Part shown: positions 8,873 through 17,746 of the stretch, piece after piece
How positions within the stretch are numbered: the first letter of the stretch is position 1
How the letters are laid out: each line of letters opens with the position of its first letter
DNA from: CAZAOY01 sp964486925
GTDB lineage: Bacteria; Bacillota; Clostridia; Oscillospirales; Ruminococcaceae
Reading direction: 5' to 3'
DNA: 64,000 nucleotides
Assembly (NCBI GenBank): GCA_964486925.1
Contig: CAZAOY010000001.1
Span: 62,001 to 126,000 of the forward strand
The notes under the pieces: generated by a model
Databases searched by the model: none
Told to the model about the DNA's origin: nothing
What the model saw: the letters and a program-made list of their open reading frames with translations, nothing else
Translations under genes and position numbers: made by a program

Positions 8873-9499
8873 CTAGCTATTCCTTTCTACTCCAGTGTGA
8901 AGTAGTAGCTCCTCCATCCCCTGATTAAACCAACTATGTGGATACAAAATCAGCTTATGCTCCATGATATACTGCATATAGGCAAGGGATGCCGCCTCTA
9001 GCGAAGTGTCCAAGGCCTGCTTTACATCATCATAAAAAGGCGGTAATCCGTCTTGATCCCACGATAGCTTATCCGCAATAAATAACGTCATATCATACTC
9101 ATTATAGTCAGCCTTTAGTGTGGAATGACATTCTATAGCTGATAGAATACGCTCATCCGTTATCTTAAAATCCTGCATAGCAATTAACCGCGATATCCTT
9201 TGATGTAGTATAAATGGATACCGATTCTCCGATTCGTCGATATACATACCCTTCTCTTTTGCATAGCTTAGCATATCGGTTGGCGAGATTACAGCGCTTA
9301 TATCATGAAGATAGCCGCAGATCCTAGCTACATCTTCATCAAGACCATACTGTCTAGCAATTATTACGCAAGTGTCAGCAACTGCCTTTACATGAGCGGC
9401 GGTTTTATCCTTACTATTTAGAGTTAATAGATTAGTTGTGGTACCTTCAATATCCTGCGTAAAAGCCGTAAGTTTTACATATGGGAATAACGATAACAT
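8873..9499 (-). CDS. HD-domain hydrolase, YqeK-like
   Basis: A 208-residue protein. It keeps the metal-binding pattern of HD phosphohydrolases: His in KTAAHVKAV, LHD in GYLHDISA, LHQRIS, AIECHST and FIADKLSWD. This resembles the YqeK group, whose members hydrolyse diadenosine tetraphosphate symmetrically; that function is inferred from resemblance only. The GAGGTAATTATA stretch gives a good RBS for the ATG. It stands alone between the ABC-F promoter and the GNAT gene. Confidence 0.65.
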   Translation of the reverse strand: MLSLFPYVKLTAFTQDIEGTTTNLLTLNSKDKTAAHVKAVADTCVIIARQYGLDEDVARICGYLHDISAVISPTDMLSYAKEKGMYIDESENRYPFILHQRISRLIAMQDFKITDERILSAIECHSTLKADYNEYDMTLFIADKLSWDQDGLPPFYDDVKQALDTSLEAASLAYMQYIMEHKLILYPHSWFNQGMEELLLHTGVERNS

Positions 9500-9556
9500 T
9501 ATAATTACCTCGCTTTATACTGTGTTGTACTGATATGATTTTGGTCAGAACTATTC

Positions 9557-10033
9557 CTACGGTAAGATTATCTCAAATTCAAACTCATGTAAAAGTGGGA
9601 TGTTATCCATGCCGATCATAGGGATGGACGGCTTTAACTCTCTAGAACGGTGGAGCGCATTAATATGCACCGCAGTTAAGCTAAATCCGAATCGCTGATA
9701 GAATCGTATAGCGCTAATATTATCGTTAGTGGTGATTAGCCACACACGACCACATCCCTCCTGCTTTGCAACCTGGATAACTTCATTAATTAATGATGAA
9801 CCTATACCTTTTCCTTCGCTAAGACTGTTAAGGGTGGTAATCTCGCACCCGTTGCCTACAATGTTATAGGTAACACACCCTAACACCCGCTCTCCATCAA
9901 TAGCCACAAACCCATGGGATTTAGAGGTATCGATAACGTGACCACGTGTTATTATTAACGGTCCTGACCATTCTTCTTTTATAAGCTCATCCACCTGATG
10001 GCGAAAACGCTTATCTACTTTTATAATCTGCAT
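9557..10033 (-). CDS. GNAT family N-acetyltransferase
   Basis: A 158-residue GNAT protein. The acetyl-CoA pyrophosphate loop is visible as LSEGKGIGSSLINE, followed by the C-terminal IRFYQRFGF strand-helix typical of the family. Acceptor substrate unknown. The ATG at 10033 (GGAGGGG site) overlaps the stop of the upstream HAD gene in a TAATG arrangement, so the two are translationally coupled. Confidence 0.8.
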   Translation of the reverse strand: MQIIKVDKRFRHQVDELIKEEWSGPLIITRGHVIDTSKSHGFVAIDGERVLGCVTYNIVGNGCEITTLNSLSEGKGIGSSLINEVIQVAKQEGCGRVWLITTNDNISAIRFYQRFGFSLTAVHINALHRSRELKPSIPMIGMDNIPLLHEFEFEIILP

Positions 10034-10815
10034 TAACAAGCCCCTCCTGGTAGTACTCTTTCATCCAACCACCCTGCCACTCCGTCGTTATCGTTTGTAT
10101 CACAGATAAAGTCGGCAACTGCCTTCGCCTCGTCAATAGCGTTTGCAACGGCGACACCGATACCACATCCTCTAATCATCTCGATATCGTTATAATCATC
10201 CCCAAAAGCGGCAAACTGCGATGTTGGAACATCTAAATAGCTAGAAAGCTTTTGTAACGCTATAGATTTATCAGCGGTAACACTTGCAAATCTACACCAT
10301 GCTTCACCTGAAAAGTGTATAACGCTACATTCGGGATACTTTTGTAAAAGCTGTTTTGCATAGCTTTGGTCAAAGATTTCGGAGGTTATTTTATATGTAT
10401 CTTGACCTAACGGTTTGTTAAAATCATAATAGATACCATGCAGATAATCGGGGTGGTCGGCGGGACTAGAGTAGCTTACATAGTAGCCACTGTCACAGTC
10501 CACGGTAATTTCACCGACTAAGTCGCTAGTTACCATCTCATAAATTAATCTATCCGAAATGCTAGCGGGTAACACCGAACGATAGATGGTTTTGTCACTA
10601 CAGCGCACCAGTGCACCTCCACAGGAGATGACGATATCGGGGTTAATCCTATCAATATACCGTTTCGCAGAAACCTCCGAGCGGGCAGTTGCGATAGCGG
10701 TGACAATCCCCCTCTCCCTACACTGCTTAAATATCGATACTGTGTAATCGGATATGTTTTTGTCCGTCCTAAGCAATGTACGGTCAAGGTCGGTAACTAC
10801 TAGTTTAATATCCAT
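10033..10815 (-). CDS. HAD superfamily Cof-type phosphatase
   Basis: A 260-residue HAD hydrolase of the Cof/YbiV type (class IIB). The nucleophile motif is VVTDLDRTLL near the N-terminus, with the late motif FGDDYNDIEMI and GVAVANA. Such enzymes dephosphorylate sugar phosphates or flavin-related metabolites; the substrate cannot be told here. The start at 10815 has an AGGAGG site 10 nt upstream, whereas the longer frame adds 11 unlikely residues. Forms a two-gene unit with the GNAT gene. Confidence 0.85.
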   Translation of the reverse strand: MDIKLVVTDLDRTLLRTDKNISDYTVSIFKQCRERGIVTAIATARSEVSAKRYIDRINPDIVISCGGALVRCSDKTIYRSVLPASISDRLIYEMVTSDLVGEITVDCDSGYYVSYSSPADHPDYLHGIYYDFNKPLGQDTYKITSEIFDQSYAKQLLQKYPECSVIHFSGEAWCRFASVTADKSIALQKLSSYLDVPTSQFAAFGDDYNDIEMIRGCGIGVAVANAIDEAKAVADFICDTNDNDGVAGWLDERVLPGGAC

Positions 10816-11041
10816 CTTGGCAATACCTCCTTTATTATGTAGTGTCACAAGATTAGTAATTTGGGTTTGATTTATCAGGTTAACGCTAGGGTATTAAATC
10901 CTCTTTACTGTATTATACTGTTTTTTACAGCTAAAATCAAGAAAAAGTTATAGCTTTAATTGTTATTTTTAGTGTAGTTATCATACACGTTCAATATTAT
11001 TAAGGGTTATTAATGATAGTGCTTTTATTTGTAAAAAATCA

Positions 11042-11070
11042 TTGACAAACATTAATTATCATGATATAAT
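11042..11070 (+). promoter_or_regulatory. Promoter of the DeoR-type regulator gene
   Basis: TTGACA, a 17-bp spacer and a consensus TATAAT. Around it lie partly palindromic TTATTAATGATA / ATTAATTATCAT sequences that could be an autoregulatory operator. The rest of the 10816-11132 gap shows no gene. Confidence 0.85.
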
Positions 11071-11132
11071 GTTAATAAAGATGAATGAAGGTCGACATTT
11101 ATTCTCTTTATTAATTTTAGCGAGGTAATAGT

Positions 11133-11912
11133 ATGTTTATCGAAGAAAGACATCAGGCAATTTTAGATGTAATCAAGGAAAAAGGTAGGATTTCCATTGG
11201 AGAGATACAGGAAAAATATGATGTTTCGGTGGATTCTGCACGGAGAGATTTAAGGATACTTGAAGAAAAAGGATTACTAAAACGCACGCACGGGGGAGCA
11301 ATTCCAATACTATCTGTTGGTTCATTCCCTCCAAGGCATCGTGATTTTGACAATATGGACATTGATGAGCATTATGACGCTATCTCCAAGAGGGCGGCCT
11401 CCTTTGTTAAAGAAGGTGATGTCATCTATCTGACAAGTGGTAGCTTTGGATTCATAATGCTAAGATACCTTCCTAAGGATATAACCTACACTATGGTACT
11501 TAACTCGCCAACCCTAGCGGATAGATTTAAGTACTGGGATAATATAACGGTGTATCTTGCGGGGGGAAGGATGCGTTTAAACGGCGGGTCTGCAATGGTG
11601 GATAGCATGGCGACAGCCTTTATCAAAAACCTTCATTTTGACCTAAGCTTTATTACGGGAGCGGGGGTTACTGCGGCATTTGGTCTATCCAATGGTACAG
11701 ACGAAACTGCAACATTTCAAAGGGCTGTTATTGAAAACTCAAGGCAGAGTATACTGCTAATGCCTTGTCAAAAGGTTGGGACAGACGCTTTTGTAAAGGT
11801 AGCTGAGATTGATAGATTTGATAGGATGATAACCGATTGGGAAGCGGTAGAGGATGAGCTAGTAAAGATTGAAGAAGCGGGTGTAGAAGTTATAGTGGCA
11901 GATAAGAAGTAA
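11133..11912 (+). CDS. DeoR family transcriptional regulator
   Basis: A 259-residue regulator. The N-terminal 60 residues are a DeoR winged helix (ISIGEIQEKYDVSVDSARRDLRILEEKGLLKRTHGGA), followed by a sugar-phosphate-sensing DeoRC domain with LAGGRMRLNGGS and FITGAGVT. DeoR proteins usually repress sugar catabolic genes and release DNA on binding a phosphosugar. There is no obvious target operon beside it; it stands alone, with a terminator after it and a HAD phosphatase gene divergent upstream. Confidence 0.88.
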   Translation: MFIEERHQAILDVIKEKGRISIGEIQEKYDVSVDSARRDLRILEEKGLLKRTHGGAIPILSVGSFPPRHRDFDNMDIDEHYDAISKRAASFVKEGDVIYLTSGSFGFIMLRYLPKDITYTMVLNSPTLADRFKYWDNITVYLAGGRMRLNGGSAMVDSMATAFIKNLHFDLSFITGAGVTAAFGLSNGTDETATFQRAVIENSRQSILLMPCQKVGTDAFVKVAEIDRFDRMITDWEAVEDELVKIEEAGVEVIVADKK

Positions 11913-11919
11913 AACTAAG

Positions 11920-11945
11920 ACAGGGCGGATTTTCTGCCCTGTTTT
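11920..11945 (+). terminator. Terminator after the DeoR-type gene
   Basis: ACAGGGC pairs with GCCCTGT, followed by TTTTGTT. Confidence 0.8.
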
Positions 11946-12134
11946 GTTAGGGGTGTGTTTAGGTTGTATAGGATAAATCTATATATTTACATATAATTAA
12001 TAAAGTGTCAACAACTATTTTAGTAAAAATATGGTATAATACCACTAATACATATTATTAGTTTATCTACAAGCGCTTTTGCTCTTTTATGTGCCGAAAC
12101 TGCAGTTTAGGTAGGCTATCAAGGAGGTTACAGT

Positions 12135-12467
12135 ATGGATGCTTTTACACTTCACGAAAGATTTATTAAACCACTAGCACAGCAGGGAAAAACTGCTGTC
12201 GAATGTGCAAGGGTGCTTGCCGCAGATGTAGAATGTAAAAATCTGCCTCTGGAAATAATAATTGAAGCAATGGCTGGTACCGGATATCCAGCGGAGGCGA
12301 CGCTTCGTGGCGGCGTAGAGTTTGTACATATCACTGGAGGAGAATCAAAACTGGCAGCCACAGTTATTCTACTAAAAAAGATGAACTATCCTGATAATGA
12401 AATTGAAAATGCTCTTCAGTCATACATTTCTATGCCACAGATTAAAAGTCTGCTTAGCTCTTGTTGA
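12135..12467 (+). CDS. Hypothetical protein, 110 residues
   Basis: I do not recognise a family. The frame has a very strong AAGGAGGT site and ends just before a strong terminator, so it is probably a real gene. The protein is mixed helical, without signal or membrane segment, and has a GTGYPAEATLRGG stretch and a C-terminal helical half. A TATAAT-like hexamer lies about 100 bp upstream, and a near-palindrome (CCGAAACTGCAGTTTAGG) sits in the leader, possibly an operator or RNA hairpin. Confidence 0.6.
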   Translation: MDAFTLHERFIKPLAQQGKTAVECARVLAADVECKNLPLEIIIEAMAGTGYPAEATLRGGVEFVHITGGESKLAATVILLKKMNYPDNEIENALQSYISMPQIKSLLSSC

Positions 12468-12498
12468 TCCCCGATTATGGGTTTCATGAAAAATTATA

Positions 12499-12540
12499 CA
12501 TATAAAATCGACCTGACACCAATCAGGTCGATTTTATATG
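12499..12540. terminator. Bidirectional terminator between convergent genes
   Basis: An 18-bp perfect stem (CATATAAAATCGACCTGA and its complement) with a 6-nt loop, A/T-rich at the base on both sides. It serves the 110-residue gene and the P-loop kinase gene. Confidence 0.85.
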
Positions 12541-12570
12541 TACCCATATTATCCGTGGTTAGTAAAGGTA

Positions 12571-13107
12571 TTATCGTCCTAAAAGGACAGTACCATTATA
12601 CTGCTTTGCAATATAGTCGATATTTTCTGAAATAGGATTAGTACCGTCTAGTTTAATAATAGGGCAGGTTAAGGTTTTCGCCCAGTCATCAATTTTAGAG
12701 AGGTCACGCGTCCTCACAAACTCGATAAACCTCTGTTCCTGCTCGTACATATCCCCGCCTGCTAAAACTCTCTCACCATACCGTTTCTGTGATCTGCGTT
12801 TAACCCGATCCAAGCGGGTATCAATGGGTGCCCATAAAAAGACTGCAAGTCTATACATTGACGTTATCTCATCTCCTAGATCACCAATTACCGAGGAGAG
12901 CACGAATGACCCGTGTCTATGTATATCATCAAGGATAAGCTTTATCACCGTATCCTTATCACGTGATTTTGTATAGGGAATTTTAGATTTTTCAAAGTAG
13001 TAATCCTCTACATCTATATGCTTAACTTGTAATACACGGGCTAACTTACGTCCAAGCGTCGTCTTGCCGCTCCCGTTCGCACCAAACAAAACTATTCCGC
13101 TCGGCAT
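12571..13107 (-). CDS. P-loop nucleotide kinase-like protein
   Basis: A 178-residue P-loop protein. The N-terminal Walker A is GANGSGKTT, with HIDVEDYYF as the likely substrate/Mg loop and an arginine-rich lid (RVKRRSQKRYGERV). The layout resembles small-molecule kinases of the shikimate/adenylate kinase class, but no specific substrate motif is recognised. ATG has a GGGAG site. It has its own position between a bidirectional terminator and a DJ-1-like gene on the same strand. Confidence 0.7.
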   Translation of the reverse strand: MPSGIVLFGANGSGKTTLGRKLARVLQVKHIDVEDYYFEKSKIPYTKSRDKDTVIKLILDDIHRHGSFVLSSVIGDLGDEITSMYRLAVFLWAPIDTRLDRVKRRSQKRYGERVLAGGDMYEQEQRFIEFVRTRDLSKIDDWAKTLTCPIIKLDGTNPISENIDYIAKQYNGTVLLGR

Positions 13108-13168
13108 AGAACTCTCCCATTTAAATAAAGGCGATGAGGATTTTGTTGCTTTTTAGTAGATAGATAAT

Positions 13169-13759
13169 CTATTCTTTATCAATAAATCCCATAGCGTTCT
13201 TTACTATCTGCATTTGCTCTTTCGAGGTTAACAGTTCCAACAATGTAAAAGCTACATCTGGTGCGGTTTCAGGACAATATGATGTAATAATATTACCATC
13301 CAAAACCAACCTTTCGTTTACTACATTAACGCCAAATTCTGCTAACTGCTTTTGTCTGATAGCACCTTTTAGGTGGTATGTGGTTGCCTTTCTACCATTT
13401 AGCACCCCACTTTTACCAACAGGAAGTGCCCCTACGCATATAGTGGCAATAATTTTACCTTCTTTATTAAATTCCCTAATTAGATTGAGGAAACGTTCAC
13501 TATAGGCTTCTTCATAAAAACCATACTCTTCAAACCCGCCAGGGATGGCAAGTGCATCATAATCTCTGGTATCTATTTCGTCGATATTTTTATCAACAAC
13601 AATTGGTATATTAAAGGTACTAACCACGGTTTTCTCAAAACCACATGTAACTACAGATACATCATACCCATAATCATTGCGAGCCCATCCCAATATATCA
13701 ATAAATACGCTCGCTTCCATTGTTTCAAATCCTTTTGCCAATAAAAGTAATACCCTCAT
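13169..13759 (-). CDS. DJ-1/PfpI family protein
   Basis: A 196-residue class I glutamine amidotransferase-fold protein. The reactive cysteine is Cys108 in ATICVGALP at the nucleophile elbow, with an acidic residue near Glu15 in FETMEA as in DJ-1 proteins. Members act as deglycase/glyoxalase, chaperones or oxidative-stress factors; the activity here is not determined. The start at 13759 follows TAGGAGGACTATAAAA; a longer frame to 13786 lacks an RBS. Confidence 0.85.
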   Translation of the reverse strand: MRVLLLLAKGFETMEASVFIDILGWARNDYGYDVSVVTCGFEKTVVSTFNIPIVVDKNIDEIDTRDYDALAIPGGFEEYGFYEEAYSERFLNLIREFNKEGKIIATICVGALPVGKSGVLNGRKATTYHLKGAIRQKQLAEFGVNVVNERLVLDGNIITSYCPETAPDVAFTLLELLTSKEQMQIVKNAMGFIDKE

Positions 13760-13844
13760 TTTTATAGTCCTCCTAAGGTTAGTCATTAAATTAAGTGGTA
13801 ATCAATATCACACATGGCTGGTCGCGTGGAATATTGCTAGTCAG

Positions 13845-14372
13845 CTATACCCTAACATTAAGCTTTAATGCTTTTGGTGTAACATCAAGAACAACAACTC
13901 CATCAGGTTTATATATTTTAGGGTCATCAATAGCAACCTTAGGCATAGGGGTGTTCGCCATCTGTATTAATGCGTCCGCACTAATCTCTAATGAGTCCTC
14001 GTTATTAATCCTAGGAGAAGAACTATCTAAAGGAACACTTCCATCTACCGCTGTGTCCGCTTCACTATTAGTAGTTGCATTAACTCCTTTGTCTGACGCC
14101 GATTTGTTAAGCTGTGCTTCTTCCTCGGCCTCCTTCTCTAGTTTAGCGTTTTCTTGTGCTTTTGTTAATTCTTCACTAGCATTGTTAATTGCTGACCCAG
14201 CTTTTGCTAACTCTTTTGTTCCGTATCCCATAGCACGATTCACTAAATCCATATCAGGCTTTGTTTTCTTTAATTCATTAGACGCCATAGTAATAGGTTT
14301 TATTGCAAGTTTGCTGTATAAATTAGCTGAGACTAAAGAGAATTGAACCCCTGATGTTATTAAATTACTCAT
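13845..14372 (-). CDS. Hypothetical protein with Ala/Glu-rich helical middle
   Basis: About 175 residues, no recognised family. The N-terminus is mildly hydrophobic, the middle (KELAKAGSAINNASEELTKAQENAKLEKEAEEEAQ) is probably coiled coil, followed by a Ser/Asp-rich linker and a C-terminal segment ending VTPKALKLNVRV. The start at 14372 has AAAGG 8 nt upstream; an upstream ATG at 14426 has no RBS. Function unknown. Confidence 0.5.
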   Translation of the reverse strand: MSNLITSGVQFSLVSANLYSKLAIKPITMASNELKKTKPDMDLVNRAMGYGTKELAKAGSAINNASEELTKAQENAKLEKEAEEEAQLNKSASDKGVNATTNSEADTAVDGSVPLDSSSPRINNEDSLEISADALIQMANTPMPKVAIDDPKIYKPDGVVVLDVTPKALKLNVRV

Positions 14373-14735
14373 AAAATCAAAACCTTTCATATTACTCAAA
14401 GTCGAGGGTTTACGTTTATTACCCATCTTACAGATTATATCGGCAAAATCTTGCCAAATATTAGGGTATGAAAATGTAAAATGTTTTAAGAAATTGGTAG
14501 ATTGGTGTTGTGATATACCTTGTTATTAAATATTTGTTATTGCGTGTTGTTCAAAAGAGTTAGCCGGTGATATGCTCATAATCTTATGTGTATTCTACTC
14601 ATATTGATATGGTGCATAAGGTAAGATTACGGTCTCCACAAGACCATTTCACTACAGCACCTCTATTCTCCCAAAATTACAGCAAACATTACCTCCCCAT
14701 CCATACAAGCACGGTATCGGTTTCCACTACGCCCA
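14373..14735. other. Intergenic stretch without a gene
   Basis: About 360 bp, AT-rich. I see only a weak imperfect inverted repeat (AATCTTATG against CATAAGGTAAGATT near 14580-14630) and no supported ORF. Confidence 0.5.
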
Positions 14736-15494
14736 CTAACCCTTCCGCTTGCTGGATAGTATAATAGCGTTCAGATAGCCCCTATCGGTGTTATAGTACA
14801 CAATGGTGTCAAATTGCTTAATAATCTCAACAATAAATCGGTCATCCAAGCTACAACCGGGACATACCACCATGAAATCCATGCCGCTATCAGCAATTCG
14901 GCGGTTGATGTAACGGATAAACTCATCCTTCTCGATAGAGGGAACATCGACGTTCACCGCCTTTACATCGTAGAATGCAGCATTGTCGTCGGCAGCGGCA
15001 GGGCTTACCTTGCTAAGCAGGCTACCTATGTATCGGCTAAGCTGCGGTACTAGCGATGTAAATAACTCAGTACAGCCTCCACTTGCAACCTTAACAGACA
15101 TCCCTGCAACGTCACCATTTCGTGACAGATGAACTTCGCTGAAAAAATTAAGCATCAGGGTAACTTTGTCATATAGCTGCTTTGTAGAACTAAATCTGTA
15201 ATACCCAAGGAAGATAGGTCCTGAATTACCTTCAGTATTTCGCTCTAGGCACACGGCATAGTATAGGGCATACTGTAGGTCAATGCTTTTAAGAATGGCA
15301 GCGGCTCTATCTTCTATAGGAGTAAATACAAAATCATGAACTAAGGCAAGCTGGCCAGATTCATCGGAATAAAGCTTGTAGTCTATAGAATAATAATATA
15401 CAAGTTCGTCAAGGTTTTCAAACCTTTTAATGCGCCCCCCGATATCCTTGTTGTCGATTGGCGTTACTATTAATTTATCCTTGTTGTACTTCAT
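14736..15494 (-). CDS. Hypothetical protein, 252 residues
   Basis: No family recognised. Predicted soluble, with a Cys-Pro-Gly-Cys segment (VVCPGCSLDD) near residue 215 and a C-terminal TIVYYNTDRGYLNAI strand pair. The start has a poor RBS but lies 5 nt after the stop of the secreted-protein gene, so translation is probably coupled. The pair forms a two-gene unit under the strong promoter at 16245-16272. Confidence 0.55.
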   Translation of the reverse strand: MKYNKDKLIVTPIDNKDIGGRIKRFENLDELVYYYSIDYKLYSDESGQLALVHDFVFTPIEDRAAAILKSIDLQYALYYAVCLERNTEGNSGPIFLGYYRFSSTKQLYDKVTLMLNFFSEVHLSRNGDVAGMSVKVASGGCTELFTSLVPQLSRYIGSLLSKVSPAAADDNAAFYDVKAVNVDVPSIEKDEFIRYINRRIADSGMDFMVVCPGCSLDDRFIVEIIKQFDTIVYYNTDRGYLNAIILSSKRKG

Positions 15495-15499
15495 AATCG

Positions 15500-16018
15500 T
15501 TATATTTGAAGAGAGGCAGAAACAAGGCTGAAACTACCATCACCCATTACTCCGTGGACATATCCCGTTGCCGATACAACCTGAGTTTCTGATGCCTCTG
15601 AACATATGTTATTAAAGGTATACCCTGCGGTCATTGATGAAAGCGTAACCAATGATGATTCGTCGACAATCCAAGGGCTAACCTGCGCTCCAGCCATTCC
15701 TCGAGTAGAAAATTGTACTCTTATCTGCTTCAAGAAGTCAGGTGCTGTAACAGTTGCCCAAGTCGATATTGTTCTAGACGCCTTGTTATATACAGCACCA
15801 ATATGTGCATAGACCACTGCTCTTGTTTTAGGATGATCCCATGCAGTGGGATCATCCATATAATATTTTATATATTCATCGGTTTCCTCAACCTGCACAG
15901 GAATGTTTCCGGATTTCTCCGAAAAAGCAAGTGACGGTGTATTGTTTGCTGATATAAACACACTAAATGAGGTAAAGCATATACAAATTGATAACAACAT
16001 ACATACTATTTTCTTCAT
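15500..16018 (-). CDS. Secreted hypothetical protein
   Basis: 172 residues with a clear Sec signal peptide: MKK, a hydrophobic core (MLLSICICFTSFSVFI) and a small-residue cleavage zone near SAN at about 22-25. The mature part is beta-rich and ends SFSLVSASLQI; I do not recognise it. The AAGGAG site and a strong promoter indicate a genuinely expressed gene. It heads a two-gene unit with the 252-residue protein. Confidence 0.6.
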   Translation of the reverse strand: MKKIVCMLLSICICFTSFSVFISANNTPSLAFSEKSGNIPVQVEETDEYIKYYMDDPTAWDHPKTRAVVYAHIGAVYNKASRTISTWATVTAPDFLKQIRVQFSTRGMAGAQVSPWIVDESSLVTLSSMTAGYTFNNICSEASETQVVSATGYVHGVMGDGSFSLVSASLQI

Positions 16019-16244
16019 CTCAATCTCCTTGTCTCAACGTATAACAAAATAATAAACACTGGTAGCATAATCCTACTTATGCGGTGGAGCGCACATCACA
16101 ACAACCTTCTTTCTCAAACGGATTAATCTTCAAAAGCATATGAAAATATCATCAAACAAATAATTCTAGCTAACACTTTTTCTGTTTACTTCTAGACCCA
16201 TTTTAAATCACCAACAAATTCATTGTAAAATCTTACTATTTTTT

Positions 16245-16272
16245 ATTATAGCACAACACTAAAAAATGTCAA
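16245..16272 (-). promoter_or_regulatory. Promoter of the secreted-protein unit, with upstream repeats
   Basis: Minus-strand TTGACA, a 16-bp spacer, and TATAAT. Just upstream (plus 16273-16310) are repeated and inverted GACAAAAA/TTTTTGTC units that may be a regulator site. The 16019-16398 gap otherwise shows no gene. Confidence 0.8.
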
Positions 16273-16398
16273 GCTTTTTGTCTAATATTTGTCAAAAAGA
16301 CAAAAAAGTACATTTTATTGTCACACAACTCTGAGAGGTTGAGTAATATTTCGTGTAAATGGTAATAATCTCCATACAGAACGAATGGAGGTTAAACA

Positions 16399-16790
16399 AT
16401 GAGAACAACGAAAAACATTTTAAAGGAAAAGGAAATGGAGCTGGTCAGTTTGCTAATGGCGGACTGCCAAAACACAGGGGATATTCAGAGAAAGCTAAAA
16501 AGGTTGTTTGCAGGAACAATAGAGCAAATGCTTGAAGCTGAAATGGACGAGAATTTAGGCTACGAAAAGCACAATGTAGAGGGAAACAACAGCGTAAACA
16601 GCCGGAATGGATACAATCGTAAGACCATCATCAGCGATTATGGTGAGAGTGAAATCATCCTGCCACGTGACAGAAATGGCGAATTTGAGCCAAGAATACT
16701 TGAGAAACGTCAAGTGCGTACGGACGAAATTGACAAAAAATCATAGCAATGCCGGCACGAGATTGGGCATTTGCCTATAATCAGATTATG
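16399..16790 (+). pseudogene. IS256-family transposase remnant
   Basis: The first 115 codons match the N-terminal region of IS256/MULE-type transposases (LLMADCQNTGDIQRKLKRLFAG, MLEAEMDENLGYEKHN, SRNGYNRKTI, PRDRNGEFEP). The frame then breaks: the expected KIIAMYARGM continuation appears in another frame as K-I-I-A-M-P-A-R-D-W just past the stop at 16746, and no DDE catalytic part follows. It is a dead 5' fragment. The right boundary is approximate. No intact terminal inverted repeats were identified. Confidence 0.8.
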
Positions 16791-17176
16791 ATATTTTTTG
16801 CAGACAGATTTGCGGCTTAAGCCCGTTGACGCAAAACCCCAAACCCCGAAGTTTATCCGCTTTTGGCTAACTGGTAAAATGAAAAACGACGAACTTTACG
16901 CTCGCCGTTCTACCGCATAAGCCACGGCTAGCGTTGGGTTGCACTTCTGCGTTGCCCTCTTTATACCGCAGTAAAAGTATCATCTAAATTTGAAAGATTA
17001 TTCTATTTCCACTGAAAAATTTTCAGAACCTCTATTCTATGACAACAAAAATGCCTAGTTTTACTAAGCATTATTTTTCTCATTATACTTGTTTTTTCTT
17101 CTCTTTACCTAACCTGCATTTTTTATTCGCCCCAACTATTGACAATAAGCCTTAAAAAAGGTAACAACTTGTTGAG
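16791..17176. other. Non-coding accessory stretch after transposase remnant
   Basis: No supportable ORF. It has short inverted repeats and looks like decayed sequence between the transposase remnant and the repeat cluster. Confidence 0.4.
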
Positions 17177-17179
17177 CGT

Positions 17180-17327
17180 TGTTACCTCTGATTTGCGGGG
17201 TGATATATATAAAGTGAGGTAACAGGCTTTGAATTGGCTGTTACCTCACTGAATTTCGTATTGAGTTTCAATGTTAATTTAAGGTTGTTACCTCACTTTT
17301 TGAGGTCATTTTTGCTGTTACCTCACT
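17180..17327. repeat. Cluster of 12-bp TGTTACCTCACT repeats
   Basis: TGTTACCTCACT occurs exactly at 17239-17250, 17286-17297 and 17316-17327. Its reverse complement is at 17213-17224, and a 9-bp partial copy at 17180-17188. The inverted pair 17213/17239 could form a hairpin. No coding sequence covers them. Confidence 0.75.
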
Positions 17328-17409
17328 TGTATTTTTGCTGACAAGGGTTCAAATCCTGCCAGTATGTAAATGTTAGCTCTTTTTTCTAACTTTAATTTTT
17401 GCATAAAAA

Positions 17410-17467
17410 AGAGCCATAAAAGCTTGTAACCATCGGGGTTTAACCCTATGTTCGCTTTTATGACTCT
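17410..17467 (-). terminator. Terminator of the tRNA-Leu transcript
   Basis: Minus-strand AGAGTCATAAAAGC pairs with GCTTTTATGGCTCT across a long loop and runs into TTTTTT. Confidence 0.7.
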
Positions 17468-17473
17468 CATTCT

Positions 17474-17560
17474 TGGTGCGACTGACAAGACTTGAACTTG
17501 CACGAGATTGCTCCCACCAGCCCCTCAAGCTGGCGTGTCTGCCGATTCCACCACAGTCGC
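17474..17560 (-). tRNA. tRNA-Leu(GAG)
   Basis: The minus strand folds as a class II tRNA: acceptor GCGACTG/CAGTCGC, anticodon stem CCAGC/GCTGG around loop TTGAGGG (anticodon GAG), a long variable arm (GGGAGCAATCTC), a T arm with GTTCAAGTC, discriminator A and encoded CCA. Confidence 0.93.
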
Positions 17561-17717
17561 ATAATTTTCATTGCTTACCTATTATAGCAAAAAAATGTAA
17601 CATTGTCAATACCCGATTTGAGGATTTACGAAATTTGTTTATTACTTATATATAATAGTAGTAAAGAAAGAATTAATTAAATTTCTTTGAAATAATTAAT
17701 AATGTTTTGAGATAAAC

Positions 17718-17746
17718 TTGAAAAAAAGTATGAATTATGTTATAAT
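17718..17746 (+). promoter_or_regulatory. Promoter of the CofE-like gene
   Basis: TTGAAA, a 17-bp spacer and consensus TATAAT, about 110 bp before the start codon. The rest of 17561-17853 shows no gene. Confidence 0.75.

Noticed and set aside
13795..14346. A 183-codon plus-strand frame rich in Ser and Ala
   Set aside because: It is antisense to the hypothetical gene at 13845-14372, which has the better start and RBS.
17180..17327. CRISPR array
   Set aside because: The 12-bp units are too short, irregularly spaced and partly inverted, and there are no cas genes.
17318..17503. A 61-codon minus-strand frame next to tRNA-Leu
   Set aside because: It covers the terminator stem and the 3' end of the tRNA.
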